Shown here piece by piece: positions 1 to 8,503 of a stretch of 64,000 nt of DNA. The notes under the pieces were generated by a model. The model was not told the DNA's origin, did not search any database, and was given only the letters and a program-made list of their open reading frames with translations. Position numbers and translations under genes: made by a program. Location: the NCBI GenBank assembly GCA_965248955.1, contig OZ252212.1, forward strand, positions 1,942,148 through 2,006,147, given 5' to 3'. The number at the start of each line of letters is the position of its first letter. Position 1 is the stretch's first letter. This DNA comes from DAOUJH01 sp965248955. Lineage in GTDB: Bacteria > Chloroflexota > Dehalococcoidia > Lucifugimonadales > QGNO01.

Positions 1-965
1 CGCAGCGGATTCAGTATGTTGTAGCCGGCGCCCAGCCGTACCTCCTCCACGTCCTCCGACTTGATGTCGTTCTCCAGAATGAGATCGAGCATGGTGTCCA
101 TGGAGGGGTGCGACAGCGAGCCGCAGGGGTACGGTTTCACCGAGACGCCGGGCCATTCCAGCGTATAGGGGTTCCCCAACCGTCCCAACAGACGTTCCGC
201 GTCTACACCTCCTCCCATCACCTGGAAGTGGCCCCACTGTCCGTCGAGGGCGTTGGGGTCTGCCTGATAACCGAGCCCGGCCAGCTTGGCCGCCACGATG
301 CCGTTTTCCGCGGCTGCGCCAGCGTGATAGGGCTTGGTCATAGTGCCAAAGTTGGCGCGCAGACCGGCGCTCTTTGAAGCTGCGATGCCAATGGCGTACC
401 TGGTCTGCCCGGCTGAGAGTCCATACAGCTTGGCGGCGCCGGTGGCCGCGGCAAATATCCCTATGGTGGCCGTGCTGTGGAAGCCCTGGATGTAGTGCCG
501 AGGATTCATGGCCTCGGCTATCTTGCATTCCACCTCAAAGCCGCCGCAGAAGGCGGTGAGAAGCTCCTTGCCGCTTGCGCCCGTCTCCTGCGCCACGGCC
601 AGAGTGGCGGCCAGGGCCGGCACGGTGGGGTGGGTGAGCAGACCGTAGATGCGGTCCGGCGTTTGAGCCAGTTGTGTATCGTCGAAGTCGTCGGCGTGAC
701 CGGCGGTGCCGTTGGCCAGGGCGGCCTGTTGTGCCGAAGTGGCCAGGCTGCTGCCTACTACTGAACAGCGGCCCCCGACGCTGCTGTCGCGCACGTATTG
801 CTGGACAATGAGCGAACAGGCGGCACGGCTTCCTGAAAGCATCACGGCGAAGCCGTCCACTAGGCAACGATGCAACTCTTGCCGTACGTCCTCAGGTATC
901 GATTCGTAGCTGAGGCCCTGAATATAGTCAACGACTTCCGAGGTCAAGGTTCGTTCCGCTGTCAT
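1..965 (-). CDS. MmgE/PrpD family protein (3' end outside window)
   Basis: Read on the minus strand from an ATG at 965 behind a GGAGGTGGG ribosome site; about 321 codons are present and the frame is open to the window edge. The translation carries family signatures: HADDFDD, HPTVPALAA, and GTMTKPYHAG around residues 205-215. Members include 2-methylcitrate dehydratase (PrpD), cis-aconitate decarboxylase and many uncharacterised dehydratases of organic acids in the cytoplasm. The usual length is about 450 residues, so roughly 130 C-terminal residues are missing. The next gene on this strand, a beta-hydroxyacid dehydrogenase, ends about 150 bases upstream, so the two may be cotranscribed in small-acid catabolism. 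The family is sure; the substrate cannot be told. Confidence 0.9.
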   Translation of the reverse strand, partial: MTAERTLTSEVVDYIQGLSYESIPEDVRQELHRCLVDGFAVMLSGSRAACSLIVQQYVRDSSVGGRCSVVGSSLATSAQQAALANGTAGHADDFDDTQLAQTPDRIYGLLTHPTVPALAATLAVAQETGASGKELLTAFCGGFEVECKIAEAMNPRHYIQGFHSTATIGIFAAATGAAKLYGLSAGQTRYAIGIAASKSAGLRANFGTMTKPYHAGAAAENGIVAAKLAGLGYQADPNALDGQWGHFQVMGGGVDAERLLGRLGNPYTLEWPGVSVKPYPCGSLSHPSMDTMLDLILENDIKSEDVEEVRLGAGYNILNPL

Positions 966-1113
966 CCCACCTCCATCTTGCCGTCGCGGTGCAACCGGCG
1001 GTCAGGGGGAGTTTATACCATGAATGCGGGTCATGGAAGAGATGCGGTTGCCGGTCACGCAAGGACTGTGAGGTTGAGAAGACTGAAGGGAAGCCTGCCT
1101 CCGCCCGCGGCGT

Positions 1114-2010
1114 TTATTTTATCCGCGCTTCTACCCCGGCCAGTCGCTCATGGACCTTGACCAGCGCCTGTGTACCCTCTTCACCGTTGCCGGAAGCCTC
1201 CAGTGCGCTGAAGAGCTGATTGATCAGCGCCGTTGTCGGGAGAGTTAGCCGCATCTCTCTTGCGCCTTCCAATATGAGACGAAGGTCTTTCTGCTGCAGG
1301 CGCACCATGAACCCGGGAGCAAAGTCCCCTCTGATTAGCCTCGGGCCCAGGTTCTGCAGCTGCCACGAGCCCGCTGCCCCTCCCTTCACCGCCTCTATGG
1401 TGGCCTCCAGGTCGGCACCGGAAGCGGCGGCGAAGACCATGGCCTCCGCTACGGCATTCATAGTCCCGGCCACTAGTATCTGGTTGACCAGCTTGGTGGT
1501 CTGCCCCATGCCGTTTGGCCCCGTGTGCACTATGTTCTTGCCCATGGCTTGGAAAACGGGCAGGCACCTATCGAACACGCTTTTCTGGCCGCCCACCATG
1601 ATGGATAGCGTGCCCTCTATGGCGCCCCAGGAGCCTCCGCTGACCGGGGCGTCCAGCATCCATGCGCCCTTTTCTTCCAACTGTTCGGCAATGGCCCGGG
1701 TCACCGAAGGAGAGATGGTGCTCATGTCGATGAGCACCGCATTGCGTTGAATGCTCTCTATGACGCCGTTTCGGCCCAGGACCACCTCTTCCACGTCGGG
1801 GGAGTCCGTGACCATCGTTATGATTACGGATGCTCGTTTGGAGACCTCTCTGGGGCTTGCCGCAGTTGTCGCTCCGTCCTCTGCCAGTTCCTCTGCTTTG
1901 GATGAAGTGCGATTGTAGGCCACGACCGGGTATCCCGCTTTCAGCAGGTTGCGGGCCATGGGAAGTCCCATGATCCCCAACCCGATAAATCCAATCGATT
2001 CCTTTGCCAT
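1114..2010 (-). CDS. NAD(P)-binding beta-hydroxyacid dehydrogenase (3-hydroxyisobutyrate / tartronate semialdehyde reductase family)
   Basis: A 298-residue protein. The N-terminus has the Rossmann signature GFIGLGIMGLPMARNL typical of the HIBADH family. A substrate-binding DAPVSGGSWGAIEGTL segment follows near residue 120, and the conserved catalytic lysine lies in TTKLVNQ. These enzymes oxidise 3-hydroxy acids or reduce the matching semialdehydes with NAD(P)(H). I start at ATG 2010 because an AGGAGG site lies just upstream; an in-frame start at 2064 has no such site and adds 18 residues absent from the family. It is divergent from mfd, with the shared upstream region at 2011-2231. The subfamily (garR, mmsB, or a succinic semialdehyde reductase) is not resolved. 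Confidence 0.88.
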   Translation of the reverse strand: MAKESIGFIGLGIMGLPMARNLLKAGYPVVAYNRTSSKAEELAEDGATTAASPREVSKRASVIITMVTDSPDVEEVVLGRNGVIESIQRNAVLIDMSTISPSVTRAIAEQLEEKGAWMLDAPVSGGSWGAIEGTLSIMVGGQKSVFDRCLPVFQAMGKNIVHTGPNGMGQTTKLVNQILVAGTMNAVAEAMVFAAASGADLEATIEAVKGGAAGSWQLQNLGPRLIRGDFAPGFMVRLQQKDLRLILEGAREMRLTLPTTALINQLFSALEASGNGEEGTQALVKVHERLAGVEARIK

Positions 2011-2139
2011 GTTGGACCTCCTGCGATAGGAAGATACTGTAGCCGAGGCCGTGTACAGCGTCAACGCGCGTGCATGCGGACGTGAAGACGTGCGAGTACC
2101 GCCGCAGGGGGGCCGCGCCTCGGCCCCGCCGGCGCGGGC

Positions 2140-2168
2140 ATGACGGAAGGGGGCATACCTGTTACAAT
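2140..2168 (+). promoter_or_regulatory. putative sigma-70 type promoter of mfd
   Basis: ATGACG at 2140-2145 and TACAAT at 2163-2168 are 17 bases apart, about 60 bases before the mfd start. Four of six bases match the -35 consensus and five of six the -10. It fits position and spacing but is not strong. Confidence 0.45.
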
Positions 2169-2231
2169 CGGCGAATCGAGGGCTGCGGCTTCTGCCGCCA
2201 GCCCGTTTGGGCGTTTTAGTTTGGGAGAGAG

Positions 2232-5200
2232 ATGCTGAACGGACTGACAGAGCTCATCAGGGAGATGCCCCGGTTCCAACGGCTCAGAGAGCAGCTGATG
2301 GACGGAGCCGGGTCTGCTTCCATACTGCAGGCGGCGGCGCCGTTGCTGGTGGGGACGCTGTGGCGGGAGCTGAATGCGCCGGTGCTGGTCGTTTCGCCAA
2401 GGCCGGAGGACGCAAGGCGTCTCTACGACCGCCTGCTGGTCTACTTCAACGAAGATCCCGCCATCCACAGCTTTGCTGAGCTGGAGGCGCTGCCCTTCGA
2501 ACGCCTGGCCGTGGACAGCACCAGCATGCACCAGAGGCTTCGCGTGCTGTCATCGCTGGCGGGCGTGTATCCGGGAGAAGTGCCGCTGGTGGTGACGTCC
2601 GCTTTGGGGCTTGCCTTGAAGACGGTAGATCCCGAGGTCTTCAAGTGGTATGACTTCACTGTGCACCGTGGTCAGAAGGTCTCCATGGAGTCGTTGATCG
2701 AAAGGTGGACGGCTATCGGCTACCGCATGGAGCGTATCACGGAGACGCCCGGCCGCATGAGCAGGCGCGGCGGGATCCTGGACGTGTTTCCGTCCGGAGA
2801 TGCCTACCCCTCGCGGCTGGAATTCTGGGGCGACGTCGTGGAGAGCATCCGCTCCTTCGATCCTGGGAACCAGCGCTCACTGCAACAAATGGGGCATGTT
2901 ACGGTTGCCCCGGCGGAGGAGCTGCTTCCCTCCCTGGCAGACCCGGATGAGATTGGAAGAGCGTTCGCAGGCCTGGATTTCAATCCCCGCTCTACCAGGG
3001 TGCGGGATCGCATGGAAGAGGAGCTTTCCCTGATGGCGGCCGGCCACTACGTAGAGGAGGCCGGCTTCTATGCCGGCTTCTTCAACCGCTCCGCTCTCCT
3101 AGATTTTCTCCCCCGGAACACGCTGGTGGTGCTGGACGACGGCTCCCAAATCGAAGAGACGTTACGGGAGTTCGACAGGCGCAGCTTTGAGCTGCGGGAG
3201 ACGAAACGGGAGCGGGGGGAGCTGCCTGGGGGGTTCCCCTCGCCGTACTTTACGCGGGAGGAGATACTAGAAAGGCTGGAACGCACCTCCAGGACGCTGC
3301 GGCTGACCCGTTGGAGCGGTGGGGACACCTCCTCCTTTCCCTTTGTACAGGCTCCCTCCTTTTGGAGCCAGCTGCCTCTCTTCATCGCCGACGTGGACGA
3401 ACGCCGCCGCCGCGGGGAACGCGTCCTCGTGGTGACTCACCACGCTCAACGCCTCCACGAGATAATGGCGGAGAGCGGACTGGGAGCAAGGATGGTCGAG
3501 GAGCTGACCGGACCACCCGCACCAGGGTCGGTTGCCATCCTGCGCGGTTCGCTTTCGGAAGGATGGCTGGCGCCTGGTGGAAAGGGCACGGCGCTCTTCA
3601 CGGATATGGAGGTCTTTGGCACGGCCAAGATGGCGCGGCTGCGCAGGCGCCGAACGGCTTCCCGCGCTCCGCTCATCGCTGAGATAGAGCCGGGTTCCTA
3701 CGTGGTGCACACCGACCACGGCGTGGCGCTTTTCGCCGGCACCACTGTTATGGGAGAGGGCGACTCGCAGCGGGAGTACCTGGTCTTGGATTACGCGGAG
3801 GGAGACAAGCTGTACGTGCCAACCGACCACGCGGACCGCGTTGGTCCCTACTCTGCTCCGGGCGATCAGCGTCCCACGCTGACCAGGCTTGGCACGCAGG
3901 AATGGCTGCGCGCCAAGCGCCGTGTGAGGCGTTCCGTGCAGGAGATGGCCCAGGAGCTGCTCAGGCTGTACGCCCAGCGCGAGGTCACCCCGGGAATTGC
4001 GTTCACCTCTGACACGCCCTGGGAAAGGGAGCTGGAGGACTCGTTCCCCTATGTGGAAACCCTGGACCAAGTGAGGACGATAAACCAGGTCAAAGCGGAC
4101 ATGGAGCGGGTGGGGCCCATGGACAGGCTCGTTGCCGGTGACGTGGGCTACGGTAAGACGGAGGTCGCCCTCAGGGCCGCCTTCAAGGCGGTGGCCGGCG
4201 GCAAGCAGGTGGCGATACTGGTGCCCACCACCGTGCTGGCGCAGCAGCACTATGCCACGTTCAGCCAGCGCCTGGGCCCCTACCCGGTCACGGTAGACGT
4301 GCTCAGCAGGTTCCGCACCGATAGAGAGCAGAAGGAAGTCCTGGAAAGGCTGGCGGAAGGCAAGGTGGACATCTGCATCGGAACCCACCGCCTGCTGCAG
4401 AAGGACGTGATGTTCAAGGACCTGGGGCTGGTCGTTATCGATGAGGAGCACAGGTTCGGCGTCGGCCACAAAGAGAGGCTGAAGAGAATGCGCGCTCAGG
4501 TCGACGTGCTGACCATGACGGCGACGCCGATTCCACGCACTCTTCACATGGCTCTATCCGGAATTCGCGACATGAGCACCATGGAGACGCCGCCGGAGGA
4601 GCGCTTGCCCATAAAGACCTACGTGTCAGAGCAGAGCGACCAGCTCGTCCGCGAGGCCATCCTGCGCGAGCTGGACAGAGGTGGCCAGGTATACTATCTG
4701 CACAACAGGATTCACAACCTGGCTTCGGTGGTGGACTCTCTTAGGGGACTGGTGCCGGAAACCTCGATTGGCGCGGCGCACGGCCGTATGCCTGAGGAGC
4801 AACTGGAGAGAGTCATGGACTCCTTCACCAGGGGAGAGTTCAACGTGCTGGCGTGCACGACGATCATCGAGTCGGGGCTGGACCTGCCCGGCGTCAATAC
4901 GCTAATCGTGGACCGTGCCGATACCCTGGGGCTTGCCCAGCTCTACCAGCTGAGAGGGCGCATCGGCAGAGGCAGCCAGAGGGCTTACGCCTACTTTCTG
5001 ATACCGCGCGGCCGCCGCATCACGGAGGCGGCACAGAAGCGATTGGAGACCATCCTCGCTGCCACCGAACTGGGCGCCGGTTTCCGCATTGCCATGAAAG
5101 ACCTGGAGATCAGGGGTGCCGGACAGCTGCTGGGCGCCGAGCAGAGCGGTCACATCCACGCCGTGGGCTTCGATCTGTACCAGCGCTTGCTCACCCAGGC

Positions 5201-5708
5201 CGTAGAGGAGGTCAGGGCGGGAGGCGAGCTGCCGGAGATGCCGGAGGATGAGAAGAGGGAGGTTTCCCTGAACCTGAGACTGCCGGCGCGCATTCCCCAG
5301 TCATACGTGGAGGACCTGGCCGCCAGGCTTGGCCTGTACCAGCGGCTGTCGAAGGCGAGTACGCTGGGGGACGTGGCGCAGGTGCAGGAAGAGATGTGGG
5401 ACAGGTTCGGAATGCCGCCCAGGGAGGTGCACAGCCTGCTCTACACGGTGAGGATAAGGGTGCTGGCTGCGGAGGCGGGAGCCGAGTCGGTAACCAGAGA
5501 GTCCCGCCACGTGGCGGTGCGTCTGCTCGACGACGTCGGCGGTGCCCGCGACGCGTTGGAGCGTGAGCTGGGGTCTCACGTCAAGGTGGGTCGCAGACTG
5601 ATCCGCATGGAGACGGCGAGTCTGGACCGCCCCTGGGGACAGGCGCTCTGGGAGATGCTGGAAGGCCTCACCGGCTTCAAAGACCGTGTGGCCTCCATCA
5701 TAGGGTGA
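2232..5708 (+). CDS. mfd: transcription-repair coupling factor Mfd
   Basis: At 1158 residues this is the normal size for Mfd, the ATP-driven translocase that removes RNA polymerase stalled at DNA lesions and recruits UvrA. The order is a UvrB-like N-terminal module, the CarD-like RNA polymerase interacting domain (about residues 480-580, with EPGSYVVHTDHGVALF), and a RecG-like motor. Walker A GDVGYGKT is at residues 636-643, the DEEH box at 737-740, and a QLRGRIGRG motif in the second motor lobe. A C-terminal TRCF domain is present. The ATG at 2232 has GGGAGAGAG in front. The gene stands alone, followed by a perfect palindrome. No motif is missing. Confidence 0.97.
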   Translation: MLNGLTELIREMPRFQRLREQLMDGAGSASILQAAAPLLVGTLWRELNAPVLVVSPRPEDARRLYDRLLVYFNEDPAIHSFAELEALPFERLAVDSTSMHQRLRVLSSLAGVYPGEVPLVVTSALGLALKTVDPEVFKWYDFTVHRGQKVSMESLIERWTAIGYRMERITETPGRMSRRGGILDVFPSGDAYPSRLEFWGDVVESIRSFDPGNQRSLQQMGHVTVAPAEELLPSLADPDEIGRAFAGLDFNPRSTRVRDRMEEELSLMAAGHYVEEAGFYAGFFNRSALLDFLPRNTLVVLDDGSQIEETLREFDRRSFELRETKRERGELPGGFPSPYFTREEILERLERTSRTLRLTRWSGGDTSSFPFVQAPSFWSQLPLFIADVDERRRRGERVLVVTHHAQRLHEIMAESGLGARMVEELTGPPAPGSVAILRGSLSEGWLAPGGKGTALFTDMEVFGTAKMARLRRRRTASRAPLIAEIEPGSYVVHTDHGVALFAGTTVMGEGDSQREYLVLDYAEGDKLYVPTDHADRVGPYSAPGDQRPTLTRLGTQEWLRAKRRVRRSVQEMAQELLRLYAQREVTPGIAFTSDTPWERELEDSFPYVETLDQVRTINQVKADMERVGPMDRLVAGDVGYGKTEVALRAAFKAVAGGKQVAILVPTTVLAQQHYATFSQRLGPYPVTVDVLSRFRTDREQKEVLERLAEGKVDICIGTHRLLQKDVMFKDLGLVVIDEEHRFGVGHKERLKRMRAQVDVLTMTATPIPRTLHMALSGIRDMSTMETPPEERLPIKTYVSEQSDQLVREAILRELDRGGQVYYLHNRIHNLASVVDSLRGLVPETSIGAAHGRMPEEQLERVMDSFTRGEFNVLACTTIIESGLDLPGVNTLIVDRADTLGLAQLYQLRGRIGRGSQRAYAYFLIPRGRRITEAAQKRLETILAATELGAGFRIAMKDLEIRGAGQLLGAEQSGHIHAVGFDLYQRLLTQAVEEVRAGGELPEMPEDEKREVSLNLRLPARIPQSYVEDLAARLGLYQRLSKASTLGDVAQVQEEMWDRFGMPPREVHSLLYTVRIRVLAAEAGAESVTRESRHVAVRLLDDVGGARDALERELGSHVKVGRRLIRMETASLDRPWGQALWEMLEGLTGFKDRVASIIG

Positions 5709-5763
5709 CCTGACTCCGCCAAGCGGCCGTCTCCATGTATCGGACCTATTGCGGGTTGGGTCT

Positions 5764-5817
5764 TCTCGTGGTTCTTGCATTCTACACGGAAACGTGTAGA
5801 ATGCAAGAACCACGAGA
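5764..5817. repeat. 25-bp perfect inverted repeat with GAAA centre
   Basis: Arms 5764-5788 and 5793-5817 are exact reverse complements, separated only by GAAA. As RNA this is a very stable stem with a GNRA tetraloop. It lies 55 bases after mfd and ends five bases before the AGGAGG site of the XRE regulator. There is no T-run after it on the plus strand, so it is a poor intrinsic terminator there. It could be an operator for the neighbouring HTH protein, an mRNA structure controlling access to its ribosome site, or a processed hairpin. Confidence 0.95.
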
Positions 5818-5836
5818 TACTAGGAGGCAGACGGAA

Positions 5837-6118
5837 GTGGAGAGCGAGTGGGACAGAGAGAAGATCCGCGCCCTGCGCCGGCACCTGAAAGCCACCCAAC
5901 AGGAGATGGCCGAAGAGATGGGGACCCGCCAGCAGACCGTCAGCGAGTGGGAAACGGGCCTGTACAGGCCAAGAGGCGCCTCCAAGAAGCTACTTTCCAT
6001 ATTAGCGGAGCGCTCCCGTTCCAATACGCAACGGACGCAGAGGAGTGGAATCCCGACACTGAAAGAGAGCAGCCGCCGTTCGGCGGGGGTTCAAGGGGAT
6101 AGGTGGCACTCTTGGTAA
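5837..6118 (+). CDS. XRE-family helix-turn-helix regulator (small)
   Basis: A 94-residue protein. Residues 3-60 form a Cro/C1-type HTH, including LKATQQEMAEEMGTRQQTVS followed by EWETGLYRPRG, which matches the recognition-helix layout of the family. I choose GTG 5837 because AGGAGG lies at 5822-5827; an earlier in-frame ATG at 5802 would sit inside the palindrome. The C-terminal 30 residues are basic, Ser/Arg-rich and look disordered. Its last 16 bases overlap the DUF2851 gene, so the two are probably translationally coupled. It may bind the palindrome directly upstream (inference). No effector domain is present. Confidence 0.85.
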   Translation: MESEWDREKIRALRRHLKATQQEMAEEMGTRQQTVSEWETGLYRPRGASKKLLSILAERSRSNTQRTQRSGIPTLKESSRRSAGVQGDRWHSW

Positions 6119-7368
6119 AGAGAAAGCTGCCGCTGATACCGGAGCGGCTGTTGGCTCGCCTTTGGCAGACCCGCGCTCAGCGGCGTTATCTGTCGACCGC
6201 GGATGGCAGGCGGGTCCGCGTACTTTACCCGGGGAGGCGCAACGGCGGCCCGGGCCCCGATTTCAGAGACGCCATGATCCAGGTCGATGGGGCGCCACCG
6301 CAGCAGGGCGACGTGGAGGTACACCTGACCGATTCGGGTTGGAGGGAGCACGGCCATCATGAAGACCCCAACTACAACAACGTGGTGCTGCACGTGGTGA
6401 TGAGACGGAGGTCCAAGAGCGCCACGGAACGGCAGGACGGAAGGGAGGTGCCGGTGACCTCGCTGTCCGCCCCGGGCGGCGAGTCGGAAGCTCCGCTGGA
6501 GTTGCCACTGTTGCAAAAATGGAGGTCGCTGGAGAAGCCGGAGCTCGTTCTTGCCATAGAGGAGGCCGGAGAGAGGCGATTCAGGAAGAGAAGCAACGGC
6601 TACTTGGGGGAGCTGTTCGATGAGGACGCCGACGAACTGCTCTATCACGGGATCATGGAGTCCCTGGGTTACAGCAGAAACCGCGATGCCTTCCTCAAGC
6701 TAGCGCGCCTAGCGCCCTGGCGCCGCCTGCGCCAGGCTAGCGAGGGTTTGCCCGGGGCCCGAAGAGCACCCGGAGTGAGGCGGATCCTGGCAGTAACCGC
6801 CGGGTTGGAAGACGGAGAGAGGACGGCCAGGACCGCGTCGTGGGGTGAGGGGATGGACCGGGGTGAGTGGCGTTTCGCCGGGGTGAGACCGGGCAATCAG
6901 CCGCTGCCTCGCATCGAGGGCGCGGCGGTGCTGGCGGCGCGGTTCCTGGAGACAGGCCTCGTTCGCGGGCTGAGGCCCGCCGTAACGGAGGATGGCCCCG
7001 GGCTGCTGGTGAGGGCGCTCACCGCCGGCGGAGGAGGCAGGACGCTCATTGGGAAGAGCAGGGCGCTAGACATGGCGGTGAACCACGTCCTGCCGTTCTT
7101 TCACGCTTGGAGCGTGTTGGTTGAGGATGGCTCGCTGGCGGAGGACGCTTTGCGGCTCTACTGGAGAGTGCCCCGCCTGGCTGACAACGAGATGACCAGG
7201 GAGATGGCATCCCTTCTGAAAGTCGAGGGGAGGTTGCTCAAGGGGGCCGTGGCGCAGCAGGGGCTGGTCCAGATGTACCAGGAGATGCTGGCTAGTGGCG
7301 CGGACGGCGGCAGCGTGGAAGCGGTTAGAGAGCTTGGCGCGGCTTACAGAGCATTTGCCGCCGCCTGA
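6103..7368 (+). CDS. DUF2851 family protein
   Basis: A 421-residue protein starting at GTG 6103 with AAGGGG shortly before it, overlapping the XRE gene by 16 bases. It matches DUF2851 by a conserved N-terminal block: GPGPDFRDAMI, GDVEVHL, then W-x-HGHH-x-DPNYNNVVLHVV. The PDF...EVH arrangement in a beta-rich block recalls metal-dependent nuclease active sites, but that is only a resemblance and the family function is unknown to me. No signal peptide or membrane segment is evident. The partner regulator and palindrome suggest a self-contained two-gene unit. Confidence 0.8.
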   Translation: MALLVKRKLPLIPERLLARLWQTRAQRRYLSTADGRRVRVLYPGRRNGGPGPDFRDAMIQVDGAPPQQGDVEVHLTDSGWREHGHHEDPNYNNVVLHVVMRRRSKSATERQDGREVPVTSLSAPGGESEAPLELPLLQKWRSLEKPELVLAIEEAGERRFRKRSNGYLGELFDEDADELLYHGIMESLGYSRNRDAFLKLARLAPWRRLRQASEGLPGARRAPGVRRILAVTAGLEDGERTARTASWGEGMDRGEWRFAGVRPGNQPLPRIEGAAVLAARFLETGLVRGLRPAVTEDGPGLLVRALTAGGGGRTLIGKSRALDMAVNHVLPFFHAWSVLVEDGSLAEDALRLYWRVPRLADNEMTREMASLLKVEGRLLKGAVAQQGLVQMYQEMLASGADGGSVEAVRELGAAYRAFAAA

Positions 7369-7405
7369 ATCACACTCCGTTGCCACATTTGGTATCATTG
7401 GCGTC

Positions 7406-8494
7406 ATGGACTCAGAGTATAGAGAGGTGCGGGGGATCAGGCTGCTGGACGGCGAAGAGGTCTGGCTTACACTTGACGGCAGGTACGGCCTGTTGGAAGG
7501 GGCTCCCCCGCAGGACGATTTTATAGCTGTAACCAACCAGCGCCTGATCTGCTTTGCCCGCAAAGACGGAAAGCACCGCCGGGTACTGCTCCCCATCGGC
7601 AGCGTGGACTCGGTGGAGGTAACCGACCTGGCCAAGAGCATCAGGCCTCTGCTCAGCGGCGGGCTGCTGCTGCTGGCCGCCGTTGCAGTATCCTGGGCCG
7701 CCACCGTCCTGGGCTGGGGCGGCATCCTGCCCTGGATCATTGGGGCGGTGCTGGTGGCGCTGGGGGCGCTCACCGCCTCCAGCTACTTCGTCTCGGAGGA
7801 TTCGCCCAGCATCACCTTCAGAGCGCGCACCGCCGAGGTCTCGCTGGCCTTGCGCGGCGAAGGGGCGCTCAGAGACGCCTATCGCGTGGCCAACGGCCCG
7901 TTCCAGGTGCAGGCGGGGCAGACGCTGACGTCGGTGCAAAGCTGCGCTGGCAAGGACGGGACGACACGGGTCGTTCCCTGGTGGAGCCGGCCCAGGACGC
8001 CCGTCGTGTCGACTGCTGCCGCAGCGGATGATGCTGCCGCGCCGGAAGAGCCGCCGACCGCGGACGCCACCCTGGTGGAAGAAGCGCCGCCCGTCGTGCC
8101 GGCTGCTGCCGCAGCGGATGATGCCGCCGCGCCGGAAGATGAGCCGCCGACCGCTGATGCGTCTCCGGCGGGAGAAGCTGCGCCTAGCGACATTCCTGCA
8201 CGTTCTCCGGGGATGGTTCAAATGCGCGAAACGACGGTCGGAGAGGCCGCCGCCCATCTGGGAATACACCGCGTAACCATCACGCGCTGGGCGCGGAAAA
8301 ACCCCCTGCTGGTGGTCCGCTATCCCGAAAGGCGCGGGCAGGCGATGATAGTGGACCTGGAGGCCGTCCTGGCCCATGCCCGCTCTACCGGGCGGCGCGG
8401 GCCAGGCGCACGGAGATCCGCTCCGCTCCCGACACCGCCGGAGGAGCCGCCGTCCGAGGACGCTTCCCCGGCGGACGACCCAGCCGCTGGATAG
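7406..8494 (+). CDS. membrane PH-like protein with acidic repeats and C-terminal HTH
   Basis: A 362-residue protein of unusual build. Residues 1-80 resemble a bacterial PH-like domain (DFIAVTNQRLICFAR, then a beta-strand with PIGSVDSVEV). Two membrane segments lie at about 81-102 and 105-127, and residues 130-165 resume the PH-like fold. A low-complexity Ala/Asp/Pro/Glu linker with two near-identical units spans 201-260. A helix-turn-helix of the excisionase/MerR type follows at 276-322 (TVGEAAAHLGIHRVTITRWA), then a Pro/Glu-rich tail. ATG 7406 has no Shine-Dalgarno sequence; a TATCAT box lies 8 bases upstream, so it may be leaderless. An in-frame start at 7295 would overlap the DUF2851 gene deeply. 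Function unknown; it could link a membrane signal to DNA or to a protein partner. Confidence 0.75.
   Translation: MDSEYREVRGIRLLDGEEVWLTLDGRYGLLEGAPPQDDFIAVTNQRLICFARKDGKHRRVLLPIGSVDSVEVTDLAKSIRPLLSGGLLLLAAVAVSWAATVLGWGGILPWIIGAVLVALGALTASSYFVSEDSPSITFRARTAEVSLALRGEGALRDAYRVANGPFQVQAGQTLTSVQSCAGKDGTTRVVPWWSRPRTPVVSTAAAADDAAAPEEPPTADATLVEEAPPVVPAAAAADDAAAPEDEPPTADASPAGEAAPSDIPARSPGMVQMRETTVGEAAAHLGIHRVTITRWARKNPLLVVRYPERRGQAMIVDLEAVLAHARSTGRRGPGARRSAPLPTPPEEPPSEDASPADDPAAG
8006..8185 (+). repeat. in-frame tandem repeat (two units of about 90 bases)
   Basis: Two units encode closely similar 29-31 residue segments, each with AAAADDAAAPE followed by EPPTADA. The second differs by a few substitutions and an extra Asp codon. 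It lies in the linker between the membrane-associated part and the HTH of the preceding gene, and probably varies in copy number. Confidence 0.85.
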
Positions 8495-8503
8495 AGTCCC
8501 CGC

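Noticed and set aside
3267..4547. Long open frame on the minus strand inside mfd
   Set aside because: Antisense shadow of a GC-rich gene; no ribosome site, and the composition is of low complexity with no domain.
5764..5817. Palindrome as the mfd terminator
   Set aside because: No T-run follows on the plus strand, and it ends at the next gene's ribosome site; a termination role is not excluded but not supported.
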